64,000 nucleotides of DNA from Conus ventricosus (GCA_018398815.1 CM031616.1:29233886-29297885), one strand, 5' to 3'. Numbered from the stretch's first letter, positions 12,546 to 25,978 are shown. A program made the numbers and translations. Notes: generated from the letters alone by a model not told the origin.

Positions 12546-12882
12546 TAGCGTTGAAAACTATGCATGCACAAAGCAGACCTATACACTTATGATAAAGATG
12601 GGATGTCCCCTTCTTCTTCTTCCAGATGGGGATGTTTAACCTGCCCATGCCCACAGTCTTCACTTAGACTATTCTGGCACACAGGTTTGCATGCATTGTG
12701 TATTTTCATGTGGCCGGTACTCGCCCGTCTTAGGACATGAGCATCGGGATCTTTAGAGTCCGTGTATGATCTTAGTGCATGTGACACAGACTAGACCTCG
12801 GTTTATAGTCCCATCCGAACGACTAATGTATAAAGGGATGTATAAAGGCTCATGAGAGCCTAACCTAAGTCCTTAATTTACT

Positions 12883-12908
12883 TCTACTACTACTACTACT
12901 ACTACTAT
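12883..12908. repeat. (TAC)n microsatellite
   Basis: A short trinucleotide tract closes a non-coding stretch (12546-12912) in which no gene is recognised. Confidence 0.9.
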
Positions 12909-13214
12909 CGTATTGATCCAAATCCAAATCAGACTGGTGAACAGAAAGATAGCGAGCTATGCAAGTTTGAAAGATAATTAAGCACCAATTTTTTAAGTAA
13001 GATTAGAATTAAAATGTAAATGCAACAAAGCAGTAAGCAAGGCCTAAAGAATCCATTAAATGGAAATTGCTGGTGATTGCAAGAGTAACCCCAAACTGTT
13101 GAACTAGTTTCAGGAGAGTTCACGAAGACGAAGATAAGTACATTGATAATGGGGGGGAAATTTGCCTGTCACTAAGCAGAAGCCTCACTGATTATGATTA
13201 AGTCCCATCTTTCA

Positions 13215-13445
13215 ATGAGATTTGCATGGCATGCACAGATTATCAGTTCATCATAAAAAATCACAAAATTTGTCATACAAATAGTGTCTAGAGGATTTTT
13301 ATGTCCTTGTTTATAGTGCAGTTTCAACTCTGGTGAGAGCAAGTTCCAAAGGTTGATTACTCTACTGCAAACACAGTGTTTATAATTGTTTTCTTTGAAA
13401 TGTTGAACACGCACATACAGCTTGGCCTCCCTCATTAATTTTTGA
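13215..13445 (-). pseudogene. LINE ORF2 C-terminal relic (copy 2)
   Basis: The minus-strand reading contains RVINLWNLLSPEL followed by a KNPLDTI-like block, resembling the end of CR1/jockey-type ORF2 ('RVxNxWNxLP ... FKxxLD'). It corresponds to positions 1-180 of the first locus copy. It is only a remnant and its edges are approximate. Confidence 0.5.
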
Positions 13446-13509
13446 AAAAAAAAAGAAAAGAAAAAAAGGCCATGAATCATGATACCCATAGCAAATACAT
13501 TTACTCACT

Positions 13510-13592
13510 CCCTATAGCCCACAGCCCTGATGTGGCCCTTTGCGGTCGGCTGGGCTATAAGCAACATTATCTTATCTTATCCCTATAGCCCA
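13510..13592 (+). mobile_element. 59-bp LINE 3' end with 12-bp target duplication (copy 2)
   Basis: This is the same insertion as at 244-326: target duplications at 13510-13521 and 13581-13592 around a 59-bp truncated LINE tail ending in TTATC repeats. Confidence 0.8.
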
Positions 13593-13937
13593 TCTAGTTT
13601 TGCTTACAGGGAGCAAATGGAGTTGGATGGGATGAGGAGACCTTGCACAATATCAAACTAGCTTAATGATTTTAATCAAAATGCATTTAATCAAAATGCT
13701 GCGTGCCACACATAGAATACCTGATGTACACATGGTCAGCTTAGTATGCTATTTGGGCCATTTACAATATTGGTTTGACCTAATAAGTGGGATTGTAGTG
13801 GGTCAGACTTGGCTTTATTGATCTGTTAGTCATGATTGCTATCTTTTCAATGAGGATTCTATCTTGAAGAAAACATTTGAACACTGTGAACTGTTGAAAG
13901 AAATTATATCAATGCTAGTAGTAATCAGACTGTCAAA

Positions 13938-16900
13938 TTGTGCAATGCACTAAGGCCAGTCGTTTTTGTTTTCAGGGTATTTTATAGAAGTCAGAGGTAT
14001 CTTTTGAACCACATTGTAGGGTTGGTAAGTATGAGTGGAGAGCCAGCAGCCAAGAAAGCACGAAGCATGGTGAAGATTGGTACGCACAATGGAACTTTTC
14101 ACTGCGATGAGGTGTTGGCTTGCTTCATGCTAAAGCAACTCCCTGTCTACAAAGATGCTGAGATCATCAGGTGGGTGTGGATTTGGATCCACAAACAGAA
14201 AGTTTACGATCCTGGAATAACAGCAAAAGGTCCTTGAAAGAACTTGAGATTTATGATCATGGAGATTTATGTACAGAAACACCTCACATAGTGCTTGCAA
14301 GCTATTGGTGTTTTACTGTATCAACCATTTATTTAATTAATTGGATGTTTCAAGAAGAAAACAATTAAGACTTCTTATTTTTGCCACCAAGTGCCACAAC
14401 CAAGCATGGGATTCAGTACTACAACAAAGTCATACATCAACGCACACACAGAGGCAAGCACGTATGTAGAATTTGGTAACAGAGAATGATAAAAAAAAAT
14501 AGGCAAGGGATAAGGGTTTAAACCGTTGAGTGTCCATTGACCTTTTGCAAGAAAGGATGACTGCATGTAATGAATATTAACAGGCAGACTGTTCCACATA
14601 TGATACACCTCAGCAAAAGAAGATGCTGTCTGTCCAAAGAATTTTTAAAGCATGGCTCAACCAGAGGTCTAATGTCAGCAGGTGAGCAAAGTAATCTACA
14701 TTTAAATTATCTGTCATATTTTGTGTACCACGTACAGAAAAGAGCGAGAATGTCAAATGAAATACTGTTTGTTCTTTGTTTTGTTTTGATTTGTTTTTTG
14801 GTACAAGACAAACTGATCTGGAACATAAGTGCTCTAGGTTCGTTGTAAACTGATCTGGAACATAAGTGCTCTAGGTTCGTTGTAAATGCTGTTCTGACAG
14901 TTTCTCAATAACATGTTGATGCTGTTCTTTATCTTGATAAGGTAATTCTTCGAACAAAGGTAATTCTTCAAACAGGATCTGTTTTTTTGTGTTTGTGTCT
15001 ATCAGATGATTTGTGCACACTGTTGCAGAACGAGGGACCCCAAGTTGCTAGAGCAGTGTGACATTGTCGTGGATGTGGGAGGGGTGTACAACCCTGACAT
15101 CCATCGCTATGATCACCACCAGAGGTTAGTCAGGGCATGTCTGTGTGATTAATTCACGTATTAAGATTGTTTTTTTGTTTAGAAGTTGAATGACACTGTG
15201 CTGTATTGGTGTCTCTTGTTGACTGGGCTATTAACAACATGGCTGATTGATAGTACACTGTGCAGAGACTATGGCAGCACTGTTGTGTGTTTATGATGTG
15301 TATCTGTCTTCTTTCCTCACTTGTCTGTCGTCCTGATCTTCCGCATCCACTGCCTTCCCTTCCTGATCTTGCAATCCTTTATCCCACTCCTCATCTCCCT
15401 CCCTCCCCTCTCCCCCATTCAGTCTTTTCAAAGCCCCACCGCTTTATCTCATGTCTGTATTCTGTTACGATAATTCCTTTGTTTTGGACTGAAGGGACTT
15501 TTTTTTTTTCTCCAAAAGGTATAAACTGAGATCAGTTAAGATGAGAGTAAAAAAAGAGTTTCGCTCTTCTTTGCCACAGCTGGGGACCATAGCTACAGAT
15601 CAGTGTTGACAATCTGCACGGCCTTCCTCTGCATTGAGACAGGTGGGGAAAGGTATGACACTCACTGGGCCAATCAGCAACACCCAGCTGCAGATTCACA
15701 GTAGTTCTGATGCTCCCTTTCGCTGCCCATGTAAGATGCAAAGGTGTTTCTGTGTCTCATAGATACTTAACCACCAACAGGCGGTAGACAGTTCAGGTGT
15801 TTCATTATCATTGTGCAGGTCATTCACAGAGACTATGAACAGCCTGAGGCCACAGAAAAAATGGGTGACCAAACTGAGCTCGGCAGGTCTGGTCTACCTT
15901 CATTTCGGCCATGACATTTTAGCACATCTGCTTGAGCTGCCCACCTCGGATCCCGTTACTGACCTCATCTACGACAAGGTGTACGACAACTTTGTGCAGG
16001 AGGTGGACGCTATCGACATGGAATTAACGCAACAGATGAAGAGCCAAGGTGAGCTTCCTAGGCATGGTACATGATGTATGCTTGACCAGACCAGCTCATC
16101 ACATTAACCCTTTAAAACTATTATGTGTTTTTAATTCCTTTCCTTTAGGTAACATTTATTTTTTAGATCACTAGGTGCACTCATGAAACTGGGTTAATGT
16201 AAAAAAAAAAAATTTTTAATTACCACTGCTATCACCACTCCATTTGAAAAATTCATGTGCATCAAATTATCTAAGGACGCATTTAGTTTGTTGTGTATGA
16301 TGTGTACAGATGACCATTGGAATGATATTGAATTTGAAAATGTGGAATTAATGAGTAAGACAACACTGACTGCTTTTCCTGGTCGTTTCAGAAATTTGAA
16401 GTGTGAACACACCCATGCAGTTTACACTGCTTTCTGAAATATCCATTTCAAGGAAGCTGACTCGGTGACAGTTTCTGAAAGACTGGACCATTCTAAAACT
16501 GGACCATGACAAGTTTTTGTCATTCCACTGCTAAAACTTGAGGTTCTCAAAGAGGAAGTTTTGGCATATATGTGACTGGCCCAGGCTTTAATTCTGCCAT
16601 TAGGATAGCCACATTCTGAATTTGTTTATGCTGTATGTATGGCACAGGTATGGTATTTTTTTGTTTTGGTTTGTCACCAATTCCACTGGTACATAATAAC
16701 CTATTCTGCAACAAAACAAGTTTATTCTGTTGTTTAATGTATGTGTTTACACGTGGGACCTCGATTTCATCGTTTCATTGGAATATCTTGGACAAGGGAT
16801 TTGGGAGCTGCTCAGATGATGACACCAAAGATAAAATCTCCTCCAGCCCAGCTGTCTCCGGGAGGGTTTGAACTCAGGATACTGGGATCAAGAGAACAAT

Positions 16901-19346
16901 GCCCTATCCACCAGTCCGTCCCATCTGCAAAGAATGTCTAGCTTTCTTCTCCTATCTTTGTTTGCTTTGAAACATAAGAATAACATTGTTATTGTGTTGA
17001 GAAAGCTGGAGAGCTTGGGAAAGTGCTATGGTTTGTCAGTATGGCACAGGACTCGTTTGGGTTCAAGACCTTTGTTGAACAGTGGAAGGAATCGCAAATC
17101 TTGATGCTGGCACAAATTGGCTGGCATCCACATGCACAGTTTAAGATATACTATGTCTAAGGTAAATTGATGATGTGATATTCCTAATACTGTGCCATTT
17201 GAGAGCTGGGGAAAACAAGTCAGCTACTTAGTCCTGGAAGTCTTTGCAGAATCTAAGGGGAATAGGGGTGGGAAAGAGACACCAGGGGTAAGGGTATGGA
17301 GGGGAGAAGATCAGTTATAAAACTAGAATCGAAACAGGAAGACAGCAAGTGATGAAACTAAAAGAGACAGGAAGACAGATATTTTTGCAGATAGATAATC
17401 AACTGTGAACATCAAATATCCATTCTTATATCCTTCAGATTCTATAAATCCTGCACTTTATTGAGCCCACTTCTTTGCCACCAGCCAGAATTCGTAATAA
17501 AAGCAAATAATGTGTTCTGCAATTCTTTACAATAAGAAGCATTTGCCTTGTTAGCTCTGATATGGTCTCTGTGATTGGCTAGGCATTAAACATTGAGACC
17601 TATTTGTCCATACGATTTCACCGTATTTTGTGCGCATGTTGGAAAAAAGTCTGACACATAGAATAATATGTAGAAAAAGAAAAGGTCCCCCCCACCCCCC
17701 CAAATCTTCAGACAAAGTTTTTGAGAGGTAATTAAACTCACTGAGATTAACCTTGGTGATGTCTTAGTGTGCTTTTACTAGTGATGTCTTAGTGTGCTTT
17801 TACTAAGAGCGACAACTCTCGTGCATAAAGTCATGTCTGGCTGTATCTGCCTCTTCAACTGTTCAAGAACATAACAATACCTAAGAACAACCATGGAGAC
17901 TACGGGCCCCTGAAATGTTTTCTTCTTTTTTTTTTTAATGCGAGAGAGCATGAATTTGTGTCAAGGTGTGTTGATGATAAGATTTGAAAGTAATTTGTTG
18001 TGAACTTATTTTTACTGCAGTTGCTACAAGATACGGAAGTCCCCCATCCCTCTGCTGTGTGATGGCAGATGGCTGTATCCCTTCCTGCCCCCCCCCCCCC
18101 CCCCCCCCACCCCCACCCACCCCCACCCCCCCTGCATAATATTACAAGATTGGGAAGACATATACACTTTGTGTAGAAATTACACTATTTTTTGCTGTTT
18201 AGAAAAGTACATCACCAGCAATGTGAGGGTCAACAAGTCTGTCCAGACTTGACTTGCCCTGGTCAGCAGATTGATGTATGCTGTTTTGAAATGTTCAGTA
18301 TGAATGAGGCTGCCATGTTCATGTTCCAGGTACAGAATATCCACAAACCTCAGCAGTCGAGTGAAAAGGTGTAATCCAAAATGGAATGACAAGAATGTGG
18401 ATGAAATGGTATGACAGATTTTCATTGTTGGTATGTTTGAACTGTTTTCAGAGTGTGTCATTAAAATGTCACATATTGCATGAGAGTTTAAAACAGCTTT
18501 TTTGGGTGTGTGTTGTGCACCATTACATATTCTTTAAGACCGTACTCTCTTGTCCAGAGCTTCAGAAGACAAATAAAACATGTAAAGTCATTGCGACCAT
18601 GCAGTTTTGTGTCACACCTAAACTGGTCAGTGGTTAGTGATGACAGAAAGTTTCTGCCACAGATCACCCGTGAAAATAATGACTTGATATATCTTTTGCA
18701 ATGTGTATTGATGATCAGTGTTAACAAAAACTGCTGCAAAAATCAGCAAAAGAAAATGTATGTATACCAGTAAGTATGATTATCATAGGTTACATCTTTC
18801 TCCTGCTGTACAGAAACTTTCTATTAACCACATTAAGATGTGAATAATTTGACTGAGCAATTTGATTAAAAATGAAAGTCACACGCACACACACACAGTT
18901 TTTAAGGAGTCCCAATTTAATACTCCACAAATCTGAAGATCTCAAAGGTACCTATGTTTTTGCAGACCTGCTTCCAGCAAGCATTTGAAATGGCAGGTGC
19001 CGAATTCTTAGACATTGTCAACCAATACAAGACAGTCTGGCTACCTGCCCGGGATGTTGTCCTGAAAGCTGTGAATGTCAGGAAAGAGGTAGGATGTGGA
19101 ATTAAGTTTCAGAGTGTTTTATTGTCTTTACTCCCAGGGAAAGCTTTCATTGTTGTTGTTAGAAAATAACTTGTTCATGGTGATAAACACCATATAGCAT
19201 TGCGAGGGTATACTGTATTTCAGTTGGCTGGTCTTAACAAGATTGGGATTGAAGTATGTTATTTTTGTATATCGTTTTTTAGCTCTCTTTTCTAATTTTG
19301 ATCATTCTAAAATCACACACACACAGCACACGAGTACACACACACA

Positions 19347-19405
<59 letters not shown>

Positions 19406-20409
19406 GAGGAAACACACACACACAGAGAATACACACACACACACATGCACGCACACACACTCCATGTGTGTATGTTTACATGTTATACATATGAGAGTAG
19501 ATGAAAAGGGAAAGAAAGAATTATGTTTCAAGAAAGCCCACATTTTGGCTATGCAAATTATCGAATTCAAGTTTGATCTTTTTATCAAACCTTATAGCAC
19601 AGCTTTTATTGAGGGCTTTTCTCACGTGGCAGTACACCATGAAAAGAAATTATTTCCAGATGGAAAAAGCAGGAAAAAATATTCTGGATGCCAGTTAGAA
19701 GATGCTTGACCATGCATTAACCCAACGTACTAGTGAGACTCCGTGTTGATAACAAACCAGCATCATGTAAGTCTCTTGTCACTGTTACGGTATTCTGGTA
19801 ATTAATGATATGGTGTTCTGAACAAAAATTGTGTGTCATTCATTACAGCAGATCTCTTTGTAGATTCCTTTTTCCTAAGCATGATCTTCATATCCAAGCA
19901 GACTTCTGTGCGTTTCACTTACACTTGGCATGTGAATGGTTGCAACAAGGACCTAAATCATCTGGTTTCCTACTTCCTTTGTTGTTCATTAGACTGCTAT
20001 GTGGTCGAGTACATGAGATGCATCTTTTGAGGAGAGTGGTAAGAGGTTTTCCATGCAGTGTCCTTGCTTCAGGCAGATAGCAGTGAGGAGATCGTGGTGA
20101 TGGCAGAGGGTAGTGCCCCCTGGAAAGACCACCTGTTCACCATTGAGGAAGAACTCGGCATATCTCCGCCCATCAAGTATGTGCTGTTTACTGACAACAA
20201 TGGCCACTGGCGTGTGCAGTGTGTACCCCTTAAGCTCGGATCCTTTGACAACAGGTAAGAAAAGTGCTCTCTAATTGGTCAAAGATTGGGAGGAGTTTTT
20301 TTTTTTTTTTTAATTTCAAGAGGTGGGAAATGGATGGATAATTTGTTTTTCTAGTGATGTTCACATTCTCTCTCCCACCCACCCCCATGCCCATCTCTTC
20401 CTTTTTCAC

Positions 20410-20461
<52 letters not shown>

Positions 20462-22255
20462 CACAGTGTGATAAAAAGCCTACATATGCACACTGTACAA
20501 GCGCTGATCCATTCACTTTGGTCCAATTACGGGGGATGTGTTGGCGTAGGACCCTTAGTAGCCTTTGACGCCGAGTTTTATGCTAGGGAAACCAGCCTGC
20601 CCCTTTTGATGAACGTAATTCTTGCCATCCTTTTCGATATTCTGGCATTTGTTGGGACAGGTATGTTTGAGAGAGAGAATGATGGTAATGGAATTTAACC
20701 ATAAAAAACAGTTTTACAATACACTTGCCTGTCCAAACACAAGAACGTCCTCTCACCTGCCCACTTTGCCAGGATAAAGTGCGAGAAGTAAACTATGGGT
20801 ATGATTCATGAGGTGAACTCTATAAGGGCGATAACCATCAGACCAACAGCTTAAGAAGGCATGGTTAGGTCCTTGCTCTTCCTTTTTTCTCCCTTAACAC
20901 CCCCTTCTCCCCCCCCCCCCCCCTCACTTTCTTTTTGGGGGCTTTGCTGCCTCACCTCTTTCACTGTAGGAGGGGGCCTGAACCCCATTGATGGCCTAAG
21001 GCATCTTTCAGATCACCGCCTTCTTTAACTCGATTTTCAAATTTCACAATTTCAATTTCAGACATCTTAATATTATTTATCAATTACATACAGCCAGTCT
21101 TGTTTATTTTTCATGGAGACTATGTATGGAGTAGTAAGATTATGCTGTGTGTGTGTGTGTTGGTTTTTTTTATAGCAAAATTTATTTAACATTTTCAAGC
21201 GAATGCAGTGTATGAAGAAAACACATATGCATGCCAAAGTACATTCCAGAGGAGTGAAAGATCAAACATAGTTACTGCCTGTACACATTGTCGATGGACT
21301 GTAGTAGATGTGAGAAATGCTGTGTCATTTCCACTGACACTTCTTGGCGCTGAACTGTGATTTTGAGAGTGCAGGTATTAGTATAAAATTATTGAAAGAT
21401 ACGAATCAGTCTTTATAGATTGTTTCCTTATCCTCATCTGTGTGTGTGTGTGTGTGTGTGCGTGCGTGCGTGCATGTGTGTGTGTGCATGCACACTGGAA
21501 CTGGTGCTGTTGTATGTGTCGGCTTGATCTGTTGCTTGTTTATGAAGACTAGTGTCTGTATTCAGTTTTTATCACTAAATTTGATTTTTTTCAGTTTTGT
21601 TTGAGGAGACAGGCTTGTGCTGTTATCTGTAAACTTGATTTGTACAGTATTGAGACAGTCTGCACCTACTGCTGTTATCAACATGGTATGTGCATCTGTT
21701 TCCAGAGGTTGGAATTCTTTAGTGAACGGGTCACTGTAAACTGTGTGAGTGCCAGAAGTCTAAATTCTTTAATGAACAGTGTCAAGAAGTCAGAATTTTT
21801 GTAGTGAACAGTGATAGCATCTTGTTAAGATCAAAGCTTATTGTGAAAAATGATCAAGGTCAAAGTATTCATTGAACGATGTCGCCATCAGGTCGCAGAT
21901 CATTGAACAGTGATTAGCATCTTGTTAGGTTTCAACAGCTTATTGAAAAAAAATGATCAGAGGTCAAAGTTCTTCATTGAACGATGTCGGCATCATTTGT
22001 CGCAGATCAGTGAACAGTGTTGGCATCACTACCGAAAGTGCAAGCTTTTGGGTAGAATTCAGACCATCTGTGTTTCAGACTGCGCTGCTGAGGAGTGGGG
22101 GGGTTTGAGGGATGAGAACTGAGCCCCAAAAAGTGGGATCCCGACTGCATTTTCGTCCATACCTCAGGCTTCATTGGGGGCAACAAAAACCTACGACGGC
22201 GCTCTCACCATGGCCCGCACAGTTTTGAAGTTAGCAAAAACAGTGTAAAGCCTGA
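13938..22255 (+). CDS. MYG1: MYG1 exonuclease, locus copy 2 (7 exons, frameshifted)
   Basis: Same gene structure as copy 1. Exons are 13938-14170 (internal Met at 14031), 15029-15124, 15819-16048, 18330-18408, 18966-19088, 20073-20254 and 22079-22255. Here exon 2 (96 nt) and exon 6 (182 nt) are in frame, with [18 protein letters not shown] and [13 protein letters not shown] readable. Exon 3 lacks one A (230 instead of 231 nt), and exon 7 contains several insertions and deletions. Reading the two copies side by side shows a complete, normal MYG1 coding capacity, with each copy carrying its own errors. Role: 3'-5' exonuclease acting on RNA in nucleus and mitochondria, by family knowledge. A polyadenylation signal lies at 22298-22303. 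Confidence 0.88.
16735..16930 (-). mobile_element. tRNA-derived SINE in MYG1 intron 3 (copy 2)
   Basis: This is the counterpart of the SINE at 3450-3662. The B-box-like element lies at 16865-16875 on the minus strand. Confidence 0.48.
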
Positions 22256-22297
22256 AGAACCTGCCAGTGTTTGATTGTCTGACTTGTGGAGGTCATC

Positions 22298-22303
22298 AAT
22301 AAA
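22298..22303 (+). promoter_or_regulatory. MYG1 polyadenylation signal, copy 2
   Basis: AATAAA lies about 43 bp downstream of the copy 2 stop codon, matching the signal of copy 1. Confidence 0.7.
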
Positions 22304-23261
22304 TAAAAAAGAACTCTGTGGACTGCTTCGTTGACTGGTACATTTTAAGATGTAAACCTACCTTTGTGACAAATGAAGGAGAGATGTGCATTAATACAAG
22401 AAATTGTTTTACTTGGATCTGGTTGTTAAGATGAGGATGAGCGGGTTTTATGACCATTTCCTTCCCCTTTATGGGTGGACTGCAGTTCGAGCATGTCTGC
22501 TTCAAGTTTTGTAACCCGATAAAAAAACAGAAATGTCTGAAATATACTTTAATAACTGGTAAGTTTTAGTGGCTCAGTAAACTACAGAATGTCTTTAACC
22601 CTACTTCAGTAACTGGCGAGTGTTCACAATGGCACACCAAACTCAGTGGGGGTTCCAGTATCTGTGAGAAACGGAGTGGGAAACTGATTTTCTCTGAAAA
22701 CTGACAAGTGTCCAAGAACACTTTGCTAACAGAGTGGTTAAAGTGCAGCATATTCTAAAATGGACAATCAGGGGGATGATAACTGAAATCAAACTTAAGG
22801 TTTTACTGTGTTATATCCCGAAATAAACCATGAGGCTGAAGTGTGTTCTTCGCAGAATCTTGGTATTTTTACATTGTTCGATACAGCCTATCGTCTCAGA
22901 GCACTCTCCCAAAATGAAGCACTTGGCTGATATCTCAGTGCTCAGACAACAAAACACACTGGTGTTGAATACCTCTTGTTCCCCACTCCTCCACTCTCCA
23001 TCCCCTTCTTCTGAGATAAAATGCAAATAACGCCAATATGTGCACAAGTATCTGTACCCTCCCCCGGGGGTCTCCACCTTCCCACCCTTCACGATACATA
23101 ACACACCCTGTCATCATGCAAGGGCCATTCATGTGAGGATTTTAAAAAATCTTTCCAGGGAAATGAATTTCCGCGACATTGAATGAATCGATTCTTTCCT
23201 AAAGATACAATGAAAAAAGAACTTTGCTTTTCGTTACACATAACAATGAGAGTCAACACAT

Positions 23262-23804
23262 GTACAAACGCTTTCCATCAGACAGAAAGAAACCCAGTTT
23301 GAAACGACTGGGACTGAAACAATGCATGCAAGCCAATATACAAATTGAACACACAAAACAAGGTGCAAAGTGACGCTTGTGACACAATATGGAACGAGTG
23401 AATTTTCAACAAATGTGTTTTCTTCAGACTTCGCAAGGAACAGACATAACAAAATGCATGAAGCAATACTCCCTAGATAGCTGTCTCCTGCTAAAAACCC
23501 ATCTGGGGAGCATTATCTCCAGCTAAAAGCCATTTGGGGAGTATTGTTTTGTGCATTTTGTCTGTTATTTTTGACAGCTTTTGTCAAACATTTTGTTCAT
23601 ATCCTGTACAATGGGGAAAAAAGTGTTAACTTAAATCTTGTTTTGCTGTTTATTTGTATTTTAATTCAGAATAACCAGTCAAGTACACATATCCAAAATT
23701 ACTGGCAAAAAGTTGTCTGGAACCCATTTATAATGAATGTATAAAAAAAGTTAGTTGTATATTTCCATTTAAGATTTTTTGTGTGTTAGATAGTAATGGA
23801 TCAG
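23262..23804. other. Non-coding flank before the LTR element
   Basis: No gene was recognised. A short degenerate duplication of about 40 bp lies at about 23488-23547. The last bases (TAGTAATGGATCAG) match units of the minisatellite that resumes after the LTR element at 38053, so this is the left half of the interrupted target. Confidence 0.6.
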
Positions 23805-24811
23805 TGTCACGAGTTTGTCACGGGGCCTACGACGTTCGACCCACCCAGGTGGCGGAATTACTTATTTTGTTTATTGTCGTTGCTGTTGTCGTGTACCCGT
23901 CCCTTAGTGTGGCTTGTGGTGCGGTTGCACCTTGGTATAGTTCAGCTCAACTTCGGTTTGCTTTCTCTCTCTCTCTCTCTCTAATTCCACCGCCCGTGCT
24001 ATTCATCCTGCAAGTTCACGGGTGGCCGGTACCTTTCTCTCGAACTTTCTGTCTATCGGCCTCTCGCCTGTCTTTTTACCCGTCGCACGTGCTTCGTTTT
24101 TTTAGTTTGAAGTATGCTCACTCTGTGACGCAGCATGGCATGTTGGCCGCCATTGCTGGGGGAGGTTAGCTCTTCACTCGAGCGGAAGATGTCTCTGGGA
24201 GCGCCTGCTCCAGTCTCGGTTCCTTCCCGTTTCATCGAGAGTACAGTCAGTACTTTCAATTCCTGCAGTCGGCCTGTAGGAGAGGGACATCGCTTCTTCT
24301 GTTTCCGCATCTTCGCCTCTGTCCTCTCGACTGGACAGAGGGTAGAGAGAGTCCTCTGACCCGCCTCTTCGGGGTCACCCACGGGTAGCTGGTAAGCATC
24401 AGTTTCGTGGTCTGTTTGTTTTGATTTGTTGTTGTTAGCCGGCTTAGTCTTCGCTTTTGCGCAATTTTCTTTTGTTTTCGAAATTGTAAGAGAAATATTG
24501 TGTGAGACCCTTTTCTCTGGTTAATTCCATCTTTAACCTGGCCATTCTAAATTATTTCAAATTCTTTCTCCTGTTTATGTATCTGGTGATGCGGTAGTCG
24601 GTGGGGGAAGGGAGAGAACCTGGTGATTCAGGGGTTTGGGAACTTGCTTGGTCTCGCTCGTCCGCCCCTGTCACATTCGCCGGACTTTTATCCTTCGGCC
24701 ACCGTCTGTTTGTGTGTGCAAGGAGAGCGAGTTTTATGTTCACGAGCGTGCGTGCGCATGATTTGTCGTTCGGATGCGTGGTTGGAGATTTGTGTTATTT
24801 TGAAATGTGTT

Positions 24812-24818
24812 TATAAAA
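24812..24818 (+). promoter_or_regulatory. Candidate LTR TATA box
   Basis: TATAAAA occurs once in this part of the LTR and is preserved in the 3' LTR at 36898-36904. It lies about 1 kb before the AATAAA signal, leaving a long R region. It is a candidate only. Confidence 0.4.
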
Positions 24819-25394
24819 TGTGACAGTTGTGCCATTGAATTATTATTTGCAAATGTGGTGGCAGTTATTAAGCGATGGTCGCTGTGTTGATTTATTTCCT
24901 AAGGAAGGAAAACGTTAAGCGTGAGTGAGAGAAGGGTGAAGATAATTTATATTTGTTTTATAACCTGTTGATTTAATGCAGTCTTTTACCTGCATCGTGT
25001 GAGAAGACTTGATTCAATGGGTTTACTGTGTGCGTACTTGAATACACTTCCCCTCGCCCATCATGCGAGTGGCTGTTAAGACTTGACAGCAATGGTCAGA
25101 CGGTACTGACGGCAGGGTTCCAGTACCCTTCTTCCTTCCTCCTTCCTTCTTCTTTTCCTCCTCTCCGACTCTCCTCCCAGCTACGTCCTTCCCCCCCTCC
25201 CGGGGGCTTCACCTGGAGCACGAACTGGATGGTGCCACGTGCTGGTCGAGGCCACGTTCTGGCTGAGACCACGGACGAGATGGTGCCACGCGCTGGTCGA
25301 GGCCACGCCTTGGGTCGGGACCGTGGACTGCTAGGGAGCCCGCCGTCTCGACTGGCCGGCCTGGACCCCGTCCAGGACCCCCAGTAACAGCTAC

Positions 25395-25434
<40 letters not shown>

Positions 25435-25847
25435 GACACGCTCTTCACTGCCCGTTGGGAGTCGGGGGGTGTCGGCTTTGGGCGACTCTCTGCGAGAACC
25501 AACCCGGCTCGGAGCACTAGTGCGACAGGGTTTCTCCCGCGGACTTGACAGGGGCAGGGATGTGGACGCACTCCGTGGTGTGAGAAAGGGTCAATACGGG
25601 AAATATTTCTTTATAATTGTGTACATGTCATATGTGCTGGAATGCTTTTAATTGTGTTTGTGTACGTCGTATGGTGAAATATTTATTTATAATCGTGCAT
25701 GTTGTGGGTGTGGAGTGCTTGATTGCGATTGTGCATGTTGTGTGCGTTGGAGTGCTTGATCGTGATTGTGCATGTTGTGTGCGTTGGAGTGCTTTATTGT
25801 GATCGTGCATGGTGCGTGTTTGGAATGTTTATTTTGCGGGTTTTGGG

Positions 25848-25853
25848 AATAAA
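25848..25853 (+). promoter_or_regulatory. LTR polyadenylation signal
   Basis: AATAAA followed by a G/T-rich stretch lies 121 bp before the LTR end. It is matched at 37925-37930 in the 3' LTR. Confidence 0.55.
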
Positions 25854-25978
25854 GGGGGGTGTTGTATCGTAATCTTTATTGTGTGGTCTCTTGCGGAGCG
25901 TGTGGGTCAGTCACTCCCTTCACCCCACCTAGACCGATCCTGTCAGGGAAAGACCCCAGGGGTCGGTCGTGACAATTG

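Larger units (their letters stand above)
13267..23261 (+). repeat. Second copy of the MYG1 locus (large direct duplication)
   Basis: The sequence aligns collinearly with 1 to about 10000, including introns, microsatellites, the SINE, the 59-bp LINE insert and flanks. Differences are mostly single-base indels and repeat-length changes, and they become dense after about 21700. Introns and intergenic DNA are as similar as exons, which suggests an allelic or assembly duplicate rather than an old gene duplication. The first copy stops at the N gap exactly where this copy continues. Confidence 0.9.
23805..25974 (+). repeat. 5' LTR
   Basis: This 2170-bp long terminal repeat begins TGTCACGA and ends TCGTGACA, perfect inverted termini. 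It contains TATAAAA at 24812-24818, a 51-bp duplicated block (about 25230-25320), a 36-base poly-C (25397-25432), a 37-40-bp tandem array (about 25690-25835) and AATAAA at 25848-25853 followed by GT-rich DNA. These suit a U3-R-U5 layout, though the transcription start is not determined. It differs from the 3' LTR by scattered substitutions and repeat-length indels. Confidence 0.92.

Noticed and set aside
24135..24359. 74-residue open frame conserved in both LTRs (also at 36224-36448)
   Set aside because: Conservation follows from LTR identity; no domain or codon evidence of a protein.
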